Assembly (NCBI GenBank): GCA_023435725.1
Contig: JAEYRD010000098.1
Coordinates: 1-64,000 of the forward strand
Direction: 5' to 3'
Length of the DNA: 64,000 nt
Origin: Pseudomonadota bacterium
GTDB taxonomy: Bacteria > Pseudomonadota > Alphaproteobacteria > Rhizobiales > Xanthobacteraceae
Shown here piece after piece: positions 23,781 through 32,007 of the stretch. The position numbers were made by a program, and so were the translations under genes. The stretch's first letter is position 1, and each line of letters starts with the position of its first letter. A model generated the notes under the pieces. That model did not search any database. It worked only from the letters and a program-made list of their open reading frames with translations, and was not told where the DNA came from.

Positions 23781-24695
23781 ATGACAAAATCACTGCAAGA
23801 CAAGGTCATCATCGTCACCGGGGCAGGCCGCGGCATCGGGCGCGAGATCGCGCTGCTCTGCGCTGCAGAGGGCGCCAAGGTCGTCGTCAACGATCCCGGC
23901 GGCGCCGCCGACGGCGGCGGTTCTAGCGCCACGCCCGCTGAGGAAGTCGTCGAGGAGATCAAGAAGCGCGGCGGCACCGCCGTCGCCAATTTCGAGTCGG
24001 TGGCGGAAGCGATCCCCGCCAGCAAGATCGTGAAGACCGCGACCGATCATTTCGGCCGGCTCGACGGCGTCGTCAACAATGCCGGCATCCTGCGCGACAT
24101 GATCTTCCACAAGATGAGTGTGGAAGCCTTCGAGGCCGTCATCAAAGTCCATTTGATGGGCTCGTTCTACGTTTCCCACGCCGCGGCACGGATCTTCCGC
24201 GAGCAGGAGAGCGGCTCCTTCGTGCACTTCACCTCGACCTCGGGCCTGATCGGCAACTTTGGCCAGGCCAATTACGCCGCCGCCAAGCTCGGCATCGTCG
24301 GCCTGTCGAAGTCGATCGCGCTCGACATGGGCCGCTTCAATGTCCGCTCCAACTGCGTCTCGCCGTTCGCCTGGACCCGCATGATCGGCACCATCCCGAC
24401 CGAGACCGAAGCTGAAAAGGCGCGTGTCGAGAAGATCAAGCAGATGGGACCGGAAAAGATCGCGCCGATCTGCGCCTATCTGCTCTCCGATGCCGCCAAG
24501 GATGTCAGCGGGCAGATCTTCGGCGCACGCATGAATGAGCTGTTCCTGTTCAGCCAAAATCGTCCGCTGCGCTCTGTGCATCGGAGCGAAGGCTGGACGC
24601 CGCAATCGATCGCGGAACACGGCATGCCTGCACTGAAGGGCTCGTTCTACAAGCTCGACCGCTCGGCCGACGTCTTCCCCTGGGATCCCGTCTAA
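23781..24695 (+). CDS. Short-chain dehydrogenase/reductase, hydroxyacyl-CoA dehydrogenase-like
   Basis: 304 residues, classical SDR: NAD(P) motif TGAGRGIG (13-20), NNAG (99-102), catalytic Ser about 152-154, Tyr165 and Lys169 (ANYAAAK). The insertion NDPGGAADGGGSSATPAEEVVEEI is typical of the SDR domain of multifunctional beta-oxidation enzymes (3-hydroxyacyl-CoA dehydrogenase), and the long C-terminal tail is shared with bacterial relatives. It probably oxidises a hydroxyacyl-CoA for the thiolase-like protein upstream. GGAGAACTCAC precedes the ATG. Confidence 0.85.
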   Translation: MTKSLQDKVIIVTGAGRGIGREIALLCAAEGAKVVVNDPGGAADGGGSSATPAEEVVEEIKKRGGTAVANFESVAEAIPASKIVKTATDHFGRLDGVVNNAGILRDMIFHKMSVEAFEAVIKVHLMGSFYVSHAAARIFREQESGSFVHFTSTSGLIGNFGQANYAAAKLGIVGLSKSIALDMGRFNVRSNCVSPFAWTRMIGTIPTETEAEKARVEKIKQMGPEKIAPICAYLLSDAAKDVSGQIFGARMNELFLFSQNRPLRSVHRSEGWTPQSIAEHGMPALKGSFYKLDRSADVFPWDPV

Positions 24696-24741
24696 ACGAA
24701 TTCCCAGCGATTGTTGCATTGCGATCTCTGGTTGTCTGACC

Positions 24742-24784
24742 GGAGACCGCCCGCATTACGCCCGATTGCGGGCGAATGGTCTCC
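24742..24784 (+). promoter_or_regulatory. Long leader hairpin before the SMP-30 gene
   Basis: GGAGACCGCCCGCA (24742-24755) pairs with TGCGGGC (24767-24773) and GGTCTCC (24778-24784), with an 11-base loop and a GAAT bulge on one side. It lies 26 bp before the start of the lactonase gene and 47 bp after the SDR stop. No T-run follows, so it may be a terminator of the SDR transcript acting weakly, or a 5' stabiliser of the lactonase mRNA. Confidence 0.5.
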
Positions 24785-24809
24785 TTCCACAAAAAAATGG
24801 GAGGAGACT

Positions 24810-25976
24810 ATGACAAAATCACTGACCATTTCTGCCGATACTGACGGTCCCTGCCTTGGGCGTCGCACCCTCCTGAAGGGCGCGGCGGCTGCGGTAGCCG
24901 CAACGGGCGTCACCGTGAACGCAGCCCTCGCGGCCTCCGTCGCGCCACTGGGGCAGACCGGCACTCCGATGAGGTCGACGGCGCCTTTGCCGCTGGGACC
25001 ACTTCCCGGCAGCCGCTACCCGGACTCCCATCTGGAATCCGCCAAGAAGGGGCCGCCGACGTTCGGGCCTGCCGGCTTTCCGGCCTTCGCCGGCACCATG
25101 GCGGTCGAGCGTGTTGCAACCGGCTTCCGATGGGCCGAAGGACCCGTGTATTTTGCGGCCGGGCGATATCTGCTGTTCAGCGACATCCCCAACAATCGCA
25201 TCATGCGCTTCTCGGAGGACGACGGTCATACGAGCGTCTACCGCCAACCCTCGATGAACTCGAACGGCAACACGATCGATCGCGAAGGGCGCCTGATCAC
25301 ATGCGAACATAGCGGCAGACGCGTCACCCGGACCGAACTCGACGGCTCCGTCACCATCATTGCCGATAAATACAACGGCAAGAGGCTGAATTCGCCGAAC
25401 GACGCAGTCGTTACGGCTGATGGCGCGATCTGGTTCACCGATCCGGCCTACGGCATCGGCGGCTTCTACGAGGGCGTCAAGGCCGACCCCGAGCAGGAGA
25501 AGAAGAACGTCTACCGCGTCGATCCGAAGACCGGCGACATCAAGGTTGTCGTCGATGATTTTGTGGAGCCCAACGGGATCACCATCTCGCCCGACGAGAA
25601 GAAGCTCTACATCTGCGAGACTGGATTCACGGACGGACCGGACAACCCATCCCATATCCGCGTGTTCGACCTCGACGTGGCGGCAGGGAAGGTGTCCAAC
25701 AGCAAAGTCTTCGCAGAGATGCCGAAGCCGAGCATCACCGACGGCATCCGCTGTGACACGGAGGGACGGGTCTGGTGTTCGGTTGGCTGGGGCGATCCGA
25801 ACGAAGACGGCGTCCGCTGCTACACGCCATCGGGCGAATTGCTCGGCAAGATTCACATTCCGGAAACGGTGGCGAATCTGTGCTTCGGCGGCCAGCAGCG
25901 AAACAGGCTTTATATCTGTGGCTCGTCGTCGCTTTATGCCGTCTACACCAGCGTACAAGGCGCGATGAAGCCCTGA
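24810..25976 (+). CDS. Exported SMP-30/gluconolactonase-family protein
   Basis: 388 residues. A twin-arginine-like signal (GRRTLLKGAAAAVAATGV, cleavage near ALA-AS at about 41) is followed by a six-bladed propeller: WAEGPVYFAAGRYLLFSDIPNNRIMRF, NSNGNTIDREGRLITCEHSGRRV, NSPNDAVVTADGAIWFTDPAYG, PNGITISPDEKKLYICETG and ITDGIRCDTEGRVWCSVGWGD. The metal-site Glu, Asn and Asp typical of SMP-30 are present. It should hydrolyse a sugar or aliphatic lactone in the periplasm. GGGAGGAG precedes the ATG. Confidence 0.9.
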   Translation: MTKSLTISADTDGPCLGRRTLLKGAAAAVAATGVTVNAALAASVAPLGQTGTPMRSTAPLPLGPLPGSRYPDSHLESAKKGPPTFGPAGFPAFAGTMAVERVATGFRWAEGPVYFAAGRYLLFSDIPNNRIMRFSEDDGHTSVYRQPSMNSNGNTIDREGRLITCEHSGRRVTRTELDGSVTIIADKYNGKRLNSPNDAVVTADGAIWFTDPAYGIGGFYEGVKADPEQEKKNVYRVDPKTGDIKVVVDDFVEPNGITISPDEKKLYICETGFTDGPDNPSHIRVFDLDVAAGKVSNSKVFAEMPKPSITDGIRCDTEGRVWCSVGWGDPNEDGVRCYTPSGELLGKIHIPETVANLCFGGQQRNRLYICGSSSLYAVYTSVQGAMKP

Positions 25977-25989
25977 CAGCTGCTGCGTC

Positions 25990-26012
25990 ATGGCCGGGCT
26001 TGTCCCGGCCAT
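25990..26012. terminator. Hairpin between convergent lactonase and ppc genes
   Basis: ATGGCCGGG (25990-25998) pairs perfectly with CCCGGCCAT (26004-26012) around CTTGT. It sits in the 71-bp gap between two convergent stop codons. The surrounding sequence GTCATGGCCGGGCTTG is also a form of short dispersed repeat I recall in this group. Confidence 0.6.
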
Positions 26013-26047
26013 CCACGTCGGCGACGAGGCGCGCGGACGCCGCGTTG

Positions 26048-28870
26048 CTAACCGGTGTTCCGCAACCCGGCGGAGATGCCATTGATCGTGAGCTGAATCC
26101 CGCGCAGCACCTGCTCGTCCGGGTTCTGCGCGCGGTGCTCCTTGAGCAGCTCGACCTGCACGTGATTGAGCGGATCCAGATACGGGAAGCGGTGGCGTAC
26201 CGAACGCTCCAGCAGCGGGTTGCCCTGGAGCAGCCGGTCCTGGCCCATGATGTCCAGCAGTGTCTCGATACAGGAATGCCATTCGCGGCGGATACGGCCG
26301 AAGATTTTTTCGCGCAGGGCTTCGTCCGGCACGAGCTCGGCATAGCGTGAGGCGATCGCGATCGAGCTTTTGGCGAGCACCATGTCCATGTTCGAGAGCA
26401 GCATGCGGAAGAACGGCCATTCCCTGTAGAGCTCTTTCAGGAACGGCATGCCCTTGTCGGGATGCGCGGCAATCCATTGCTCGACCGCGCTGCCGAAGCC
26501 GTACCAGCCCGGCAGCATCAGGCGGCATTGCGCCCAGGAGAACACCCAGGGAATCGCGCGAAGGTCCTCGATCGCGCGGGTCTTCTTGCGCGAGGCCGGA
26601 CGGCTGCCGATATTCAGCGTCGCGATCTCGTTGATGACCGTCGAGGCCCAGAAATAGTCGACGAAGCCGTCGGTCTCGTAGACGAGGCCGCGATAGGCCT
26701 TGAAGGCGAGGTTCGACAATTCGTCCATCGCGGTCAGATATTCGCGGCGCGGCGCGCTCCGGCGCGGATGCAGGAGGCTCGCCTCCAGCGTCGCGGCCGC
26801 AAGGATCTCGAGATTGTTTCGGCCGACTTCGGCGTTGGAATATTTCGACGAGATGATCTCGCCCTGCTCGGTGATGCGGATCTGGCCATTCACGGCGCCG
26901 CCGGGCTGCGCGATGATGGCGTCATAGCTCGGACCGCCGCCGCGGCCGACCGAGCCGCCGCGGCCGTGAAACAGGCGCAGCCGCACGCCGTGACGCTCGA
27001 ACACTTCGACGAGTCCGATCTCGGCCTTGTAAAGCTCCCAGCCGGAGGTGACGAAGCCGCCATCCTTGTTGCTGTCGGAATAGCCCAGCATGACTTCCTG
27101 CACGCTGCCGCGGCTATCGACGAGGCGGCGATAATCGTGCACCGACAGCATGCGGTCCATAATGCCGGAAGATGCCTGCAGATCCTCGATGGTCTCGAAC
27201 AGCGGCACGATGTTGATGGAGCTGCGCCCGGAGGGATGGACGAGGCCGACCTCCTTCAACAGCACCGCGACCTCGAGCATGTCGGACATGCCCTTGCACA
27301 TCGAGATGATGCATTGGGGAATGGCATCCGAGCCGAACCTCGCATGCGCCTCCGCGGCGGCATGGAACACGTTCAGCTCGCCCATCGTCTCGTCGCTGTA
27401 TTTGACGAACGGGGAGACCAGCGAGCGCGGGCTGCGCAATTCATTGGTGAGCAGCGAGATGCGCGCCTCCTCGCCGAGCGCGAGATAGGACATGCCCGGA
27501 TTGGCGGCATCCATCAACTCGGCGATGGTCCGCTCATGCACGGCCGAATTCTGGCGAATGTCGAGCCGCGCCAGATGGAAGCCGAAACAGTCCACCGCGC
27601 GGCGGAGCACCCGCAGCCGGCCGCGGGCGATGACGCGGGCGTTGTTGGAGATCAGCGAGCGGTACAGCACGTCGAGATCGGCCTGCAGCTCCTTGACGGT
27701 CTCGTATGGCCTGCCCTTGCCGACGGGTCGGCGCGTGATCTCGACCTCGAGCTTTTCGGCCGTCGCCGTCAGGCGCGCATAGATGCCGGAGACGGCGAGA
27801 CGGTAAGGCTCGCCGCTTCGGTGCGGCGAGGTATCCGGCGAGCGCTCGGCCAGGTTACGCAGCTCCTCGGAGACGTCGGCGAGATGGGCCGCGATCGACA
27901 GTTCCGAGCCGAGCACGTGGAGTTCTTCCAGGTAGAACTGCATCACCCGGCTCGACTGCAGCCGCAGCGTGCCGCGCATCACGTCGGCGGTGACGAAGGG
28001 ATTGCCGTCGCGGTCGCCGCCGATCCAGCTTCCCATGCGCAGGAACGAGGCGAGTTCGCCGGCGGCCTGCTCGCCGCCCTCCTCCAGCCGGTCCTCCAGC
28101 ACGTTAACCAGCCGCGGCACCTCGCGCAGGAACGTGTAATCATAGAACGACAGGCCGTTGGCGACTTCGTCGAGCACAGTGAGCTTGGTCCGGCGGAGCA
28201 GGTTCGTCTGCCATAGCGTCAGCACTTCGCGGCGGAGCTGCTCGTCGCTGGCCGCCGCCTCGTCCGCTGTCAGTGCGACGCGTTCGCGACGGTCGAGCAA
28301 AGCTGCGACCTCCATCTCGCGGTCCATGGTGCTCTTGCGGCGCACCTCGGTCGGGTGCGCGGTCAGGACCGGGCTGACAAGCGCGGTCTTGAAGAAGCTG
28401 CGCAGCGCATCGGCGCTGATCCCGGCGTCCCTGGCGTGGCCGAGCGTTTCCGCCAGCACGCCGGAGCCGCCACGCGAGCCGATTTCGTTGCCAGCCGCCT
28501 TGCCGGCGCTGCGGGCGCGCATCTGGCGGATGTTGTTCTGGTCCTCGGCGATGTTGGCGAGGTGGGAAAAATAGCTGAAGGCGCGGACGATCCGCACCGT
28601 CTCCGAGATCGACATGCTGTCGAGGATCTGTTCCAGCTCGCGGCGGGCAAGCCGGTCCTCGTCGCGGTGGAACCGGATCGAGGTCTGCCTGATACGCTCA
28701 ACCAGGTCGAACACATCGGCGCCTTCCTGGTCGCGCACCGTGTCGCCCAGGATACGCCCCAACAGGCGGATATCGTCCCGCAACCGCACATCCGCTTCCA
28801 GCGCCTGAACGTCTTCGGGGCGGTTGGGGCGCGGCTCAACGGCGTCGGGCGGTACGGTCTGGAGGGACAT
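26048..28870 (-). CDS. ppc: Phosphoenolpyruvate carboxylase
   Basis: 940 residues, full length. Active-site segments are intact: VLTAHPTEVRRKS with catalytic His172, GSWIGGDRDGNPFV, MLGYSDSNKDGGFVTSGWELY, FHGRGGSVGRGGGPSYDAI and the C-terminal LTINGISAGLRNTG. It adds bicarbonate to PEP to give oxaloacetate, refilling the TCA cycle, in the cytoplasm. The start at 28870 has GGGGAG seven bases upstream. Single-gene unit, with a non-coding element upstream. Confidence 0.97.
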   Translation of the reverse strand: MSLQTVPPDAVEPRPNRPEDVQALEADVRLRDDIRLLGRILGDTVRDQEGADVFDLVERIRQTSIRFHRDEDRLARRELEQILDSMSISETVRIVRAFSYFSHLANIAEDQNNIRQMRARSAGKAAGNEIGSRGGSGVLAETLGHARDAGISADALRSFFKTALVSPVLTAHPTEVRRKSTMDREMEVAALLDRRERVALTADEAAASDEQLRREVLTLWQTNLLRRTKLTVLDEVANGLSFYDYTFLREVPRLVNVLEDRLEEGGEQAAGELASFLRMGSWIGGDRDGNPFVTADVMRGTLRLQSSRVMQFYLEELHVLGSELSIAAHLADVSEELRNLAERSPDTSPHRSGEPYRLAVSGIYARLTATAEKLEVEITRRPVGKGRPYETVKELQADLDVLYRSLISNNARVIARGRLRVLRRAVDCFGFHLARLDIRQNSAVHERTIAELMDAANPGMSYLALGEEARISLLTNELRSPRSLVSPFVKYSDETMGELNVFHAAAEAHARFGSDAIPQCIISMCKGMSDMLEVAVLLKEVGLVHPSGRSSINIVPLFETIEDLQASSGIMDRMLSVHDYRRLVDSRGSVQEVMLGYSDSNKDGGFVTSGWELYKAEIGLVEVFERHGVRLRLFHGRGGSVGRGGGPSYDAIIAQPGGAVNGQIRITEQGEIISSKYSNAEVGRNNLEILAAATLEASLLHPRRSAPRREYLTAMDELSNLAFKAYRGLVYETDGFVDYFWASTVINEIATLNIGSRPASRKKTRAIEDLRAIPWVFSWAQCRLMLPGWYGFGSAVEQWIAAHPDKGMPFLKELYREWPFFRMLLSNMDMVLAKSSIAIASRYAELVPDEALREKIFGRIRREWHSCIETLLDIMGQDRLLQGNPLLERSVRHRFPYLDPLNHVQVELLKEHRAQNPDEQVLRGIQLTINGISAGLRNTG

Positions 28871-28979
28871 GGCTCGCTCCCCTTCTAGAGCTCCCTTGGC
28901 TCTCCGGCCCGCCGAGTGTGCAAGTTTTTTGCCGCAGCGCAAGATGAAGTTGGGGGCGGCGCAGTAACATCGTCACCGG

Positions 28980-29600
28980 CGCGAATGTCTTTTGCCGATC
29001 GACACAGACGCGTTTCTTCAGTCTCGCGGCGCAAGCGCCCGAGCTTTGCTGTTCGTTTTTGCCCTCATCGAGAAGAAAGGGCGCAGGGAAGGCCGGGTGC
29101 CGGCTGGCACCCAGGGTCCGCACGCGAAAAACGCACGCGGGGTGACCACAGGTGATGCCGGGACATCCCGGCCTTCCCTGCGCAATGGTTTTACGGCTTA
29201 TGGCGCGCTCTCCCCGGGGAGCGATGCACTATTGCCCCCGTCGTCTTGCGGATGACCGATGCGCGCACCCGGTCGGGCCGCTTCATCACCGCAAGCCTTG
29301 ACACACAGACCCCGGGCGTCAGGACCACACGCTTTTGTCGTCCACGGACGTTCCTCTCCAACCATTCAGAAGCTCGCGCGTGCTCGCCCCCGAGGCCAAA
29401 GGAAGCGCTGTGACCGCGCCGTGTCGATTGCGCGGATCGCAACGGCTCACGGGGGTCGCCCGCCCTGCCATCCCGTCACGCGCCGGCGCTGCCGCGTCCA
29501 TCGCATCCCGGCCTACGTATCGTGACGATCGCGAAACGTCCCTTTGGCGGGCCAGGATGTCCTGCTGTTTATCCGAAGCGCCCAATCCTGTAAATCAGAA
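28980..29600. repeat. Non-coding dispersed element with multi-arm inverted repeats
   Basis: No convincing gene lies between ppc and 29.85 kb. From about 28980 the sequence contains a perfect 17-bp inverted repeat, GCGCAGGGAAGGCCGGG (29081-29097) and CCCGGCCTTCCCTGCGC (29167-29183). Inside it are further hairpins: GTGCC/GGCAC around 29097-29110 and CCGCACGCG/CGCACGCGG. The RNA would fold into a four-way-junction-like structure. The flanking text (CACACAGACC region, CAGGACCACACG, ACGTATCGTGACGATCGCG) resembles a roughly 600-bp element that I recall in many copies in Bradyrhizobium genomes, often misannotated as short proteins. Boundaries are approximate. Confidence 0.6.
29081..29183. ncRNA. Possible structured RNA core of the dispersed element
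   Basis: The 103-bp interval enclosed by the 17-bp perfect inverted repeat holds at least two inner stem-loops with GC-rich stems and an A-rich loop (GAAAAAC). This is more structure than needed for a simple terminator. Strand and transcription cannot be told from the sequence. It may instead be a folded DNA element. Confidence 0.35.
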
Positions 29601-29848
29601 TATTTGACGACCGACCATTGACCTGCATCTGGCGGGTCCTGCCCGTCGGGCAACGCGAGACATGGTGTGCGTAGCATCGCTTGGCCGTGTCCCGCATCGC
29701 CGGAGATATCCCCATTGACGGCAATGAACGATCCAGCCCGGCAAATGGGAGCTTAGATTAGGCTTGGCTGACCTCCCCTCCGTATCCCGCGCAGGTGCGC
29801 TATGGTCGTATTAGTGCTTTCTACACGCACTACGGACATTTTTTCAGA

Positions 29849-30034
29849 ATGCTGGACTGGTTGGACTTTAGTGGAATTGGGCCACACTTGGCGCGCCTTC
29901 GCCGATGGCTCGACAAATTGCCAAACCGCGAGTTCTCTGAGGCTGGCGCGTCGGCCAAATTGGGCCGCCTAGCGCTTATTCTGATCATCCTGTGTTTAGC
30001 GGGCGCACCAGTAATCTGGTTCTTCACCAAGTAG
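29849..30034 (+). CDS. Small protein with C-terminal membrane anchor
   Basis: 61 residues: an amphipathic, basic N-terminal half (LARLRRWLDKLPNREF) and a single strong membrane helix near the C-terminus (LALILIILCLAGAPVIWFF). Start uncertain: the ATG at 29849 lacks a Shine-Dalgarno sequence, and a GTG at 29795 would add 18 residues, also without one. No family recognised. It lies in a lower-GC patch. Confidence 0.4.
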   Translation: MLDWLDFSGIGPHLARLRRWLDKLPNREFSEAGASAKLGRLALILIILCLAGAPVIWFFTK

Positions 30035-30472
30035 CATTCGGCGAGGCCCGCGAACACATGGGTCGGTGCTGAACTATGTTGGGGTCCGTGTTCGCAGACT
30101 TCACCATTGCGCCAATAGCGGAATAGATCGGCTAATGCGGCGTTGCTGCGTTCGTATTTACCTAAGATTAATGTGACTTATAGCACAACCATTGGGTGCC
30201 GAAACCGTCGTGGGCTCGAATGGACGCAAGCCGATGGTTCACCGCCCGACGAGCAAAAGGAATGGCGCGCCCAACAAAATAAACACCGTGGCCCAAGCAA
30301 AATGCCGACGAGGACTTCAACGAGCGGATTCGATTTCATTCCCCTGTAGGACAGGACCTTTCGACCTATATTTCGAATACCCCATCGATCAAACCTTCAA
30401 ACCGAGCTTCTGCTAAACGCAGAATAGTTTCGGCAATCTAAATGGGCGAAGGGAATTAGGCGGGATTCAAGC

Positions 30473-31195
30473 ATGAGATTTATCGACAGCTTACCGTACG
30501 CCCTTGTTGTCGCAATTTGTGCAGCGGTCGCACCGCTGTTAGTCATGTTACCCTTTGCTACCACGGAATTCCGGCCGTTGGTTGTTGTGCCCGGCATGGG
30601 GCTAGTTGTTGGATTTTTTGCAGCGATCATCATGCTGAGGAGCAAGACTCTTCGCTGGTCGGCGACTACGGGCGAAATGATGTCAGCGATACGCGCGGAA
30701 GGCGGAGCCGATAGCGGGGCGATCTCATTGTCGGTGCGGGAGATCCAGGCAGTCGAGAACGGAAGGTTTGGAACGCTCCCAGTCAGCTTCCGTGATTTCC
30801 ATTTTGTGAACCGACCACAAATTACTCGAATGCTGTGGATGGATTGGCTCACCGGAATTCCGGGTTGGAGCGTGACCTTTCTTCTTTTCAGCGAGCCGAG
30901 TTCTGCCCTGACTGTGACACTCGCTTGCTTGCTGGCAGTACATATCGCCCGAATAACGTGGCTAACACGCCGGCACGATTTGACGCTGACACTCCATCAA
31001 TCCACGGTGACAATTGTAGTTGGCGGAGCAGCGGGGGCAATAATTCTACCTCTTGCCTATGTGACCACTGCGATGGACCTCGTAGGTTCGTGGCCAGTGT
31101 ACCGCAACGTCAGCTTCGCATTGGCGCTTCTTCCCTTCTTCATCGTGTATGTAGACATCGCGATCGCTTCGATTTTGCGTAATTTCTTGAGATAA
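30473..31195 (+). CDS. Orphan integral membrane protein
   Basis: 240 residues with about six hydrophobic segments: two at the N-terminus (about 8-30 and 36-56), then a soluble stretch of about 65 residues (60-125), then four more helices. The soluble part (MMSAIRAEGGADSGAISLSVREIQAVENGRF) has no motif I know. AT-richer codon use than its neighbours suggests recent acquisition. GGCGGGAT precedes the ATG. Function unknown. Confidence 0.6.
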   Translation: MRFIDSLPYALVVAICAAVAPLLVMLPFATTEFRPLVVVPGMGLVVGFFAAIIMLRSKTLRWSATTGEMMSAIRAEGGADSGAISLSVREIQAVENGRFGTLPVSFRDFHFVNRPQITRMLWMDWLTGIPGWSVTFLLFSEPSSALTVTLACLLAVHIARITWLTRRHDLTLTLHQSTVTIVVGGAAGAIILPLAYVTTAMDLVGSWPVYRNVSFALALLPFFIVYVDIAIASILRNFLR

Positions 31196-31381
31196 GGAAA
31201 AGGAAGACTATCATATATAAGGCAACCAGCTGCCTATCGGCACTCCCTGCTGCAAAATTGGTCGTGGACGAAGGCAATTGAGTCAAGCCAACATCCGCAA
31301 TGGGTCCACAAGCCGACAATTAGGATCACGCGCGGCAACGTCCGCTTTATTCCGGAAAGCTGAGGCCTGCGAACCGAAAGG

Positions 31382-31786
31382 CTAGGCCGGCACGATCACC
31401 TTGCCAATCGGCCAGAGCGCGATCCCTGCAAGCTTGAGATGCGCCCAGGCGAAGGGGATGCCGATGATGGTGATGGCGAGCACCAAGGCCGTCAAGAGAT
31501 GGCCGAGCGCCAGCCACCAGCCGGCGAGCACGAACCAGATGATATTGCCGAGCACCCCGAGCGGGCCGGTGCCGATATCGCCAGCACCGGTGACCTCGTC
31601 ACGCCGCACCGCTTTCGAGCCGAAGGGCAGCAGCGTGTAGACGGCGATGTTGAACGCCGCCCTCGCCCAAGGCAGGCCGATGATGGTGATGGCCATGATG
31701 ATCGCAGCGACCAGCCAGCCGAACGCCATCCAGGCGCCGCCGATGAGAATCCAGAGAAGGTTAAGCAGAAGGGAAACGGGAGCCAT
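31382..31786 (-). CDS. YccF-domain inner-membrane protein
   Basis: 134 residues made of two repeated YccF modules, each with LLxxxGGWxxALGxLxxAxxxxxTIIGLPxAxxxxxxAxxxLxPFG: LLWILIGGAWMAFGWLVAA...ITIIGLPWARAAFNIA and IIWFVLAGWWLALGHLLTA...ITIIGIPFAWAHLKLA, ending WPIGK. About four membrane helices. Function of the family is unknown. I start at the ATG at 31786, where the first helix follows at once. Divergent from the glycogen debranching gene. Confidence 0.85.
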   Translation of the reverse strand: MAPVSLLLNLLWILIGGAWMAFGWLVAAIIMAITIIGLPWARAAFNIAVYTLLPFGSKAVRRDEVTGAGDIGTGPLGVLGNIIWFVLAGWWLALGHLLTALVLAITIIGIPFAWAHLKLAGIALWPIGKVIVPA

Positions 31787-32007
31787 GGGATCATCCGCAA
31801 TCAACGATCCCGTTCGTATAGCACGACCTGCGCGATCCTGCGCCATCGCGCTGAACAGTCCGTAGACCGGACGCCAATTGCCTCAAACGAAGTCACCGGC
31901 GTTCGCTTCATGCAATTGACGCACGCAACGGCCAGAATGGTCCGGATGTTGGAAACATTCGGAACGCAGTGGCGTGGCCGCGGCGGCCGCCGGGGCCTGG
32001 GGAGCAA

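Larger units (their letters stand above)
29600..31381. other. Lower-GC patch with orphan genes
   Basis: Base composition visibly drops here (many A/T-rich codons, e.g. in 30473-31195) against the surrounding high-GC genes. It holds two membrane-protein genes without recognisable homologues. In 30035-30472 (438 bp) I see no gene, repeat or hairpin that I can support, and 31196-31381 is likewise empty. Likely an acquired or degenerating segment; no integrase or att site was found. Confidence 0.5.

Noticed and set aside
24742..24784. Riboswitch in the lactonase leader
   Set aside because: A single bulged hairpin without any conserved aptamer core that I recognise; retained only as a hairpin.
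28916..29607. Short Arg/Pro-rich open frames on both strands in the dispersed element
   Set aside because: No ribosome sites or conserved domains; the sequence is dominated by inverted repeats. I regard them as translated repeat DNA.
30238..30339. Small minus-strand frame starting at 30339
   Set aside because: A hydrophobic stretch appears only after a change of frame and a stop, and the ribosome site has no spacing to the ATG. Could be a decayed gene, but not supportable.
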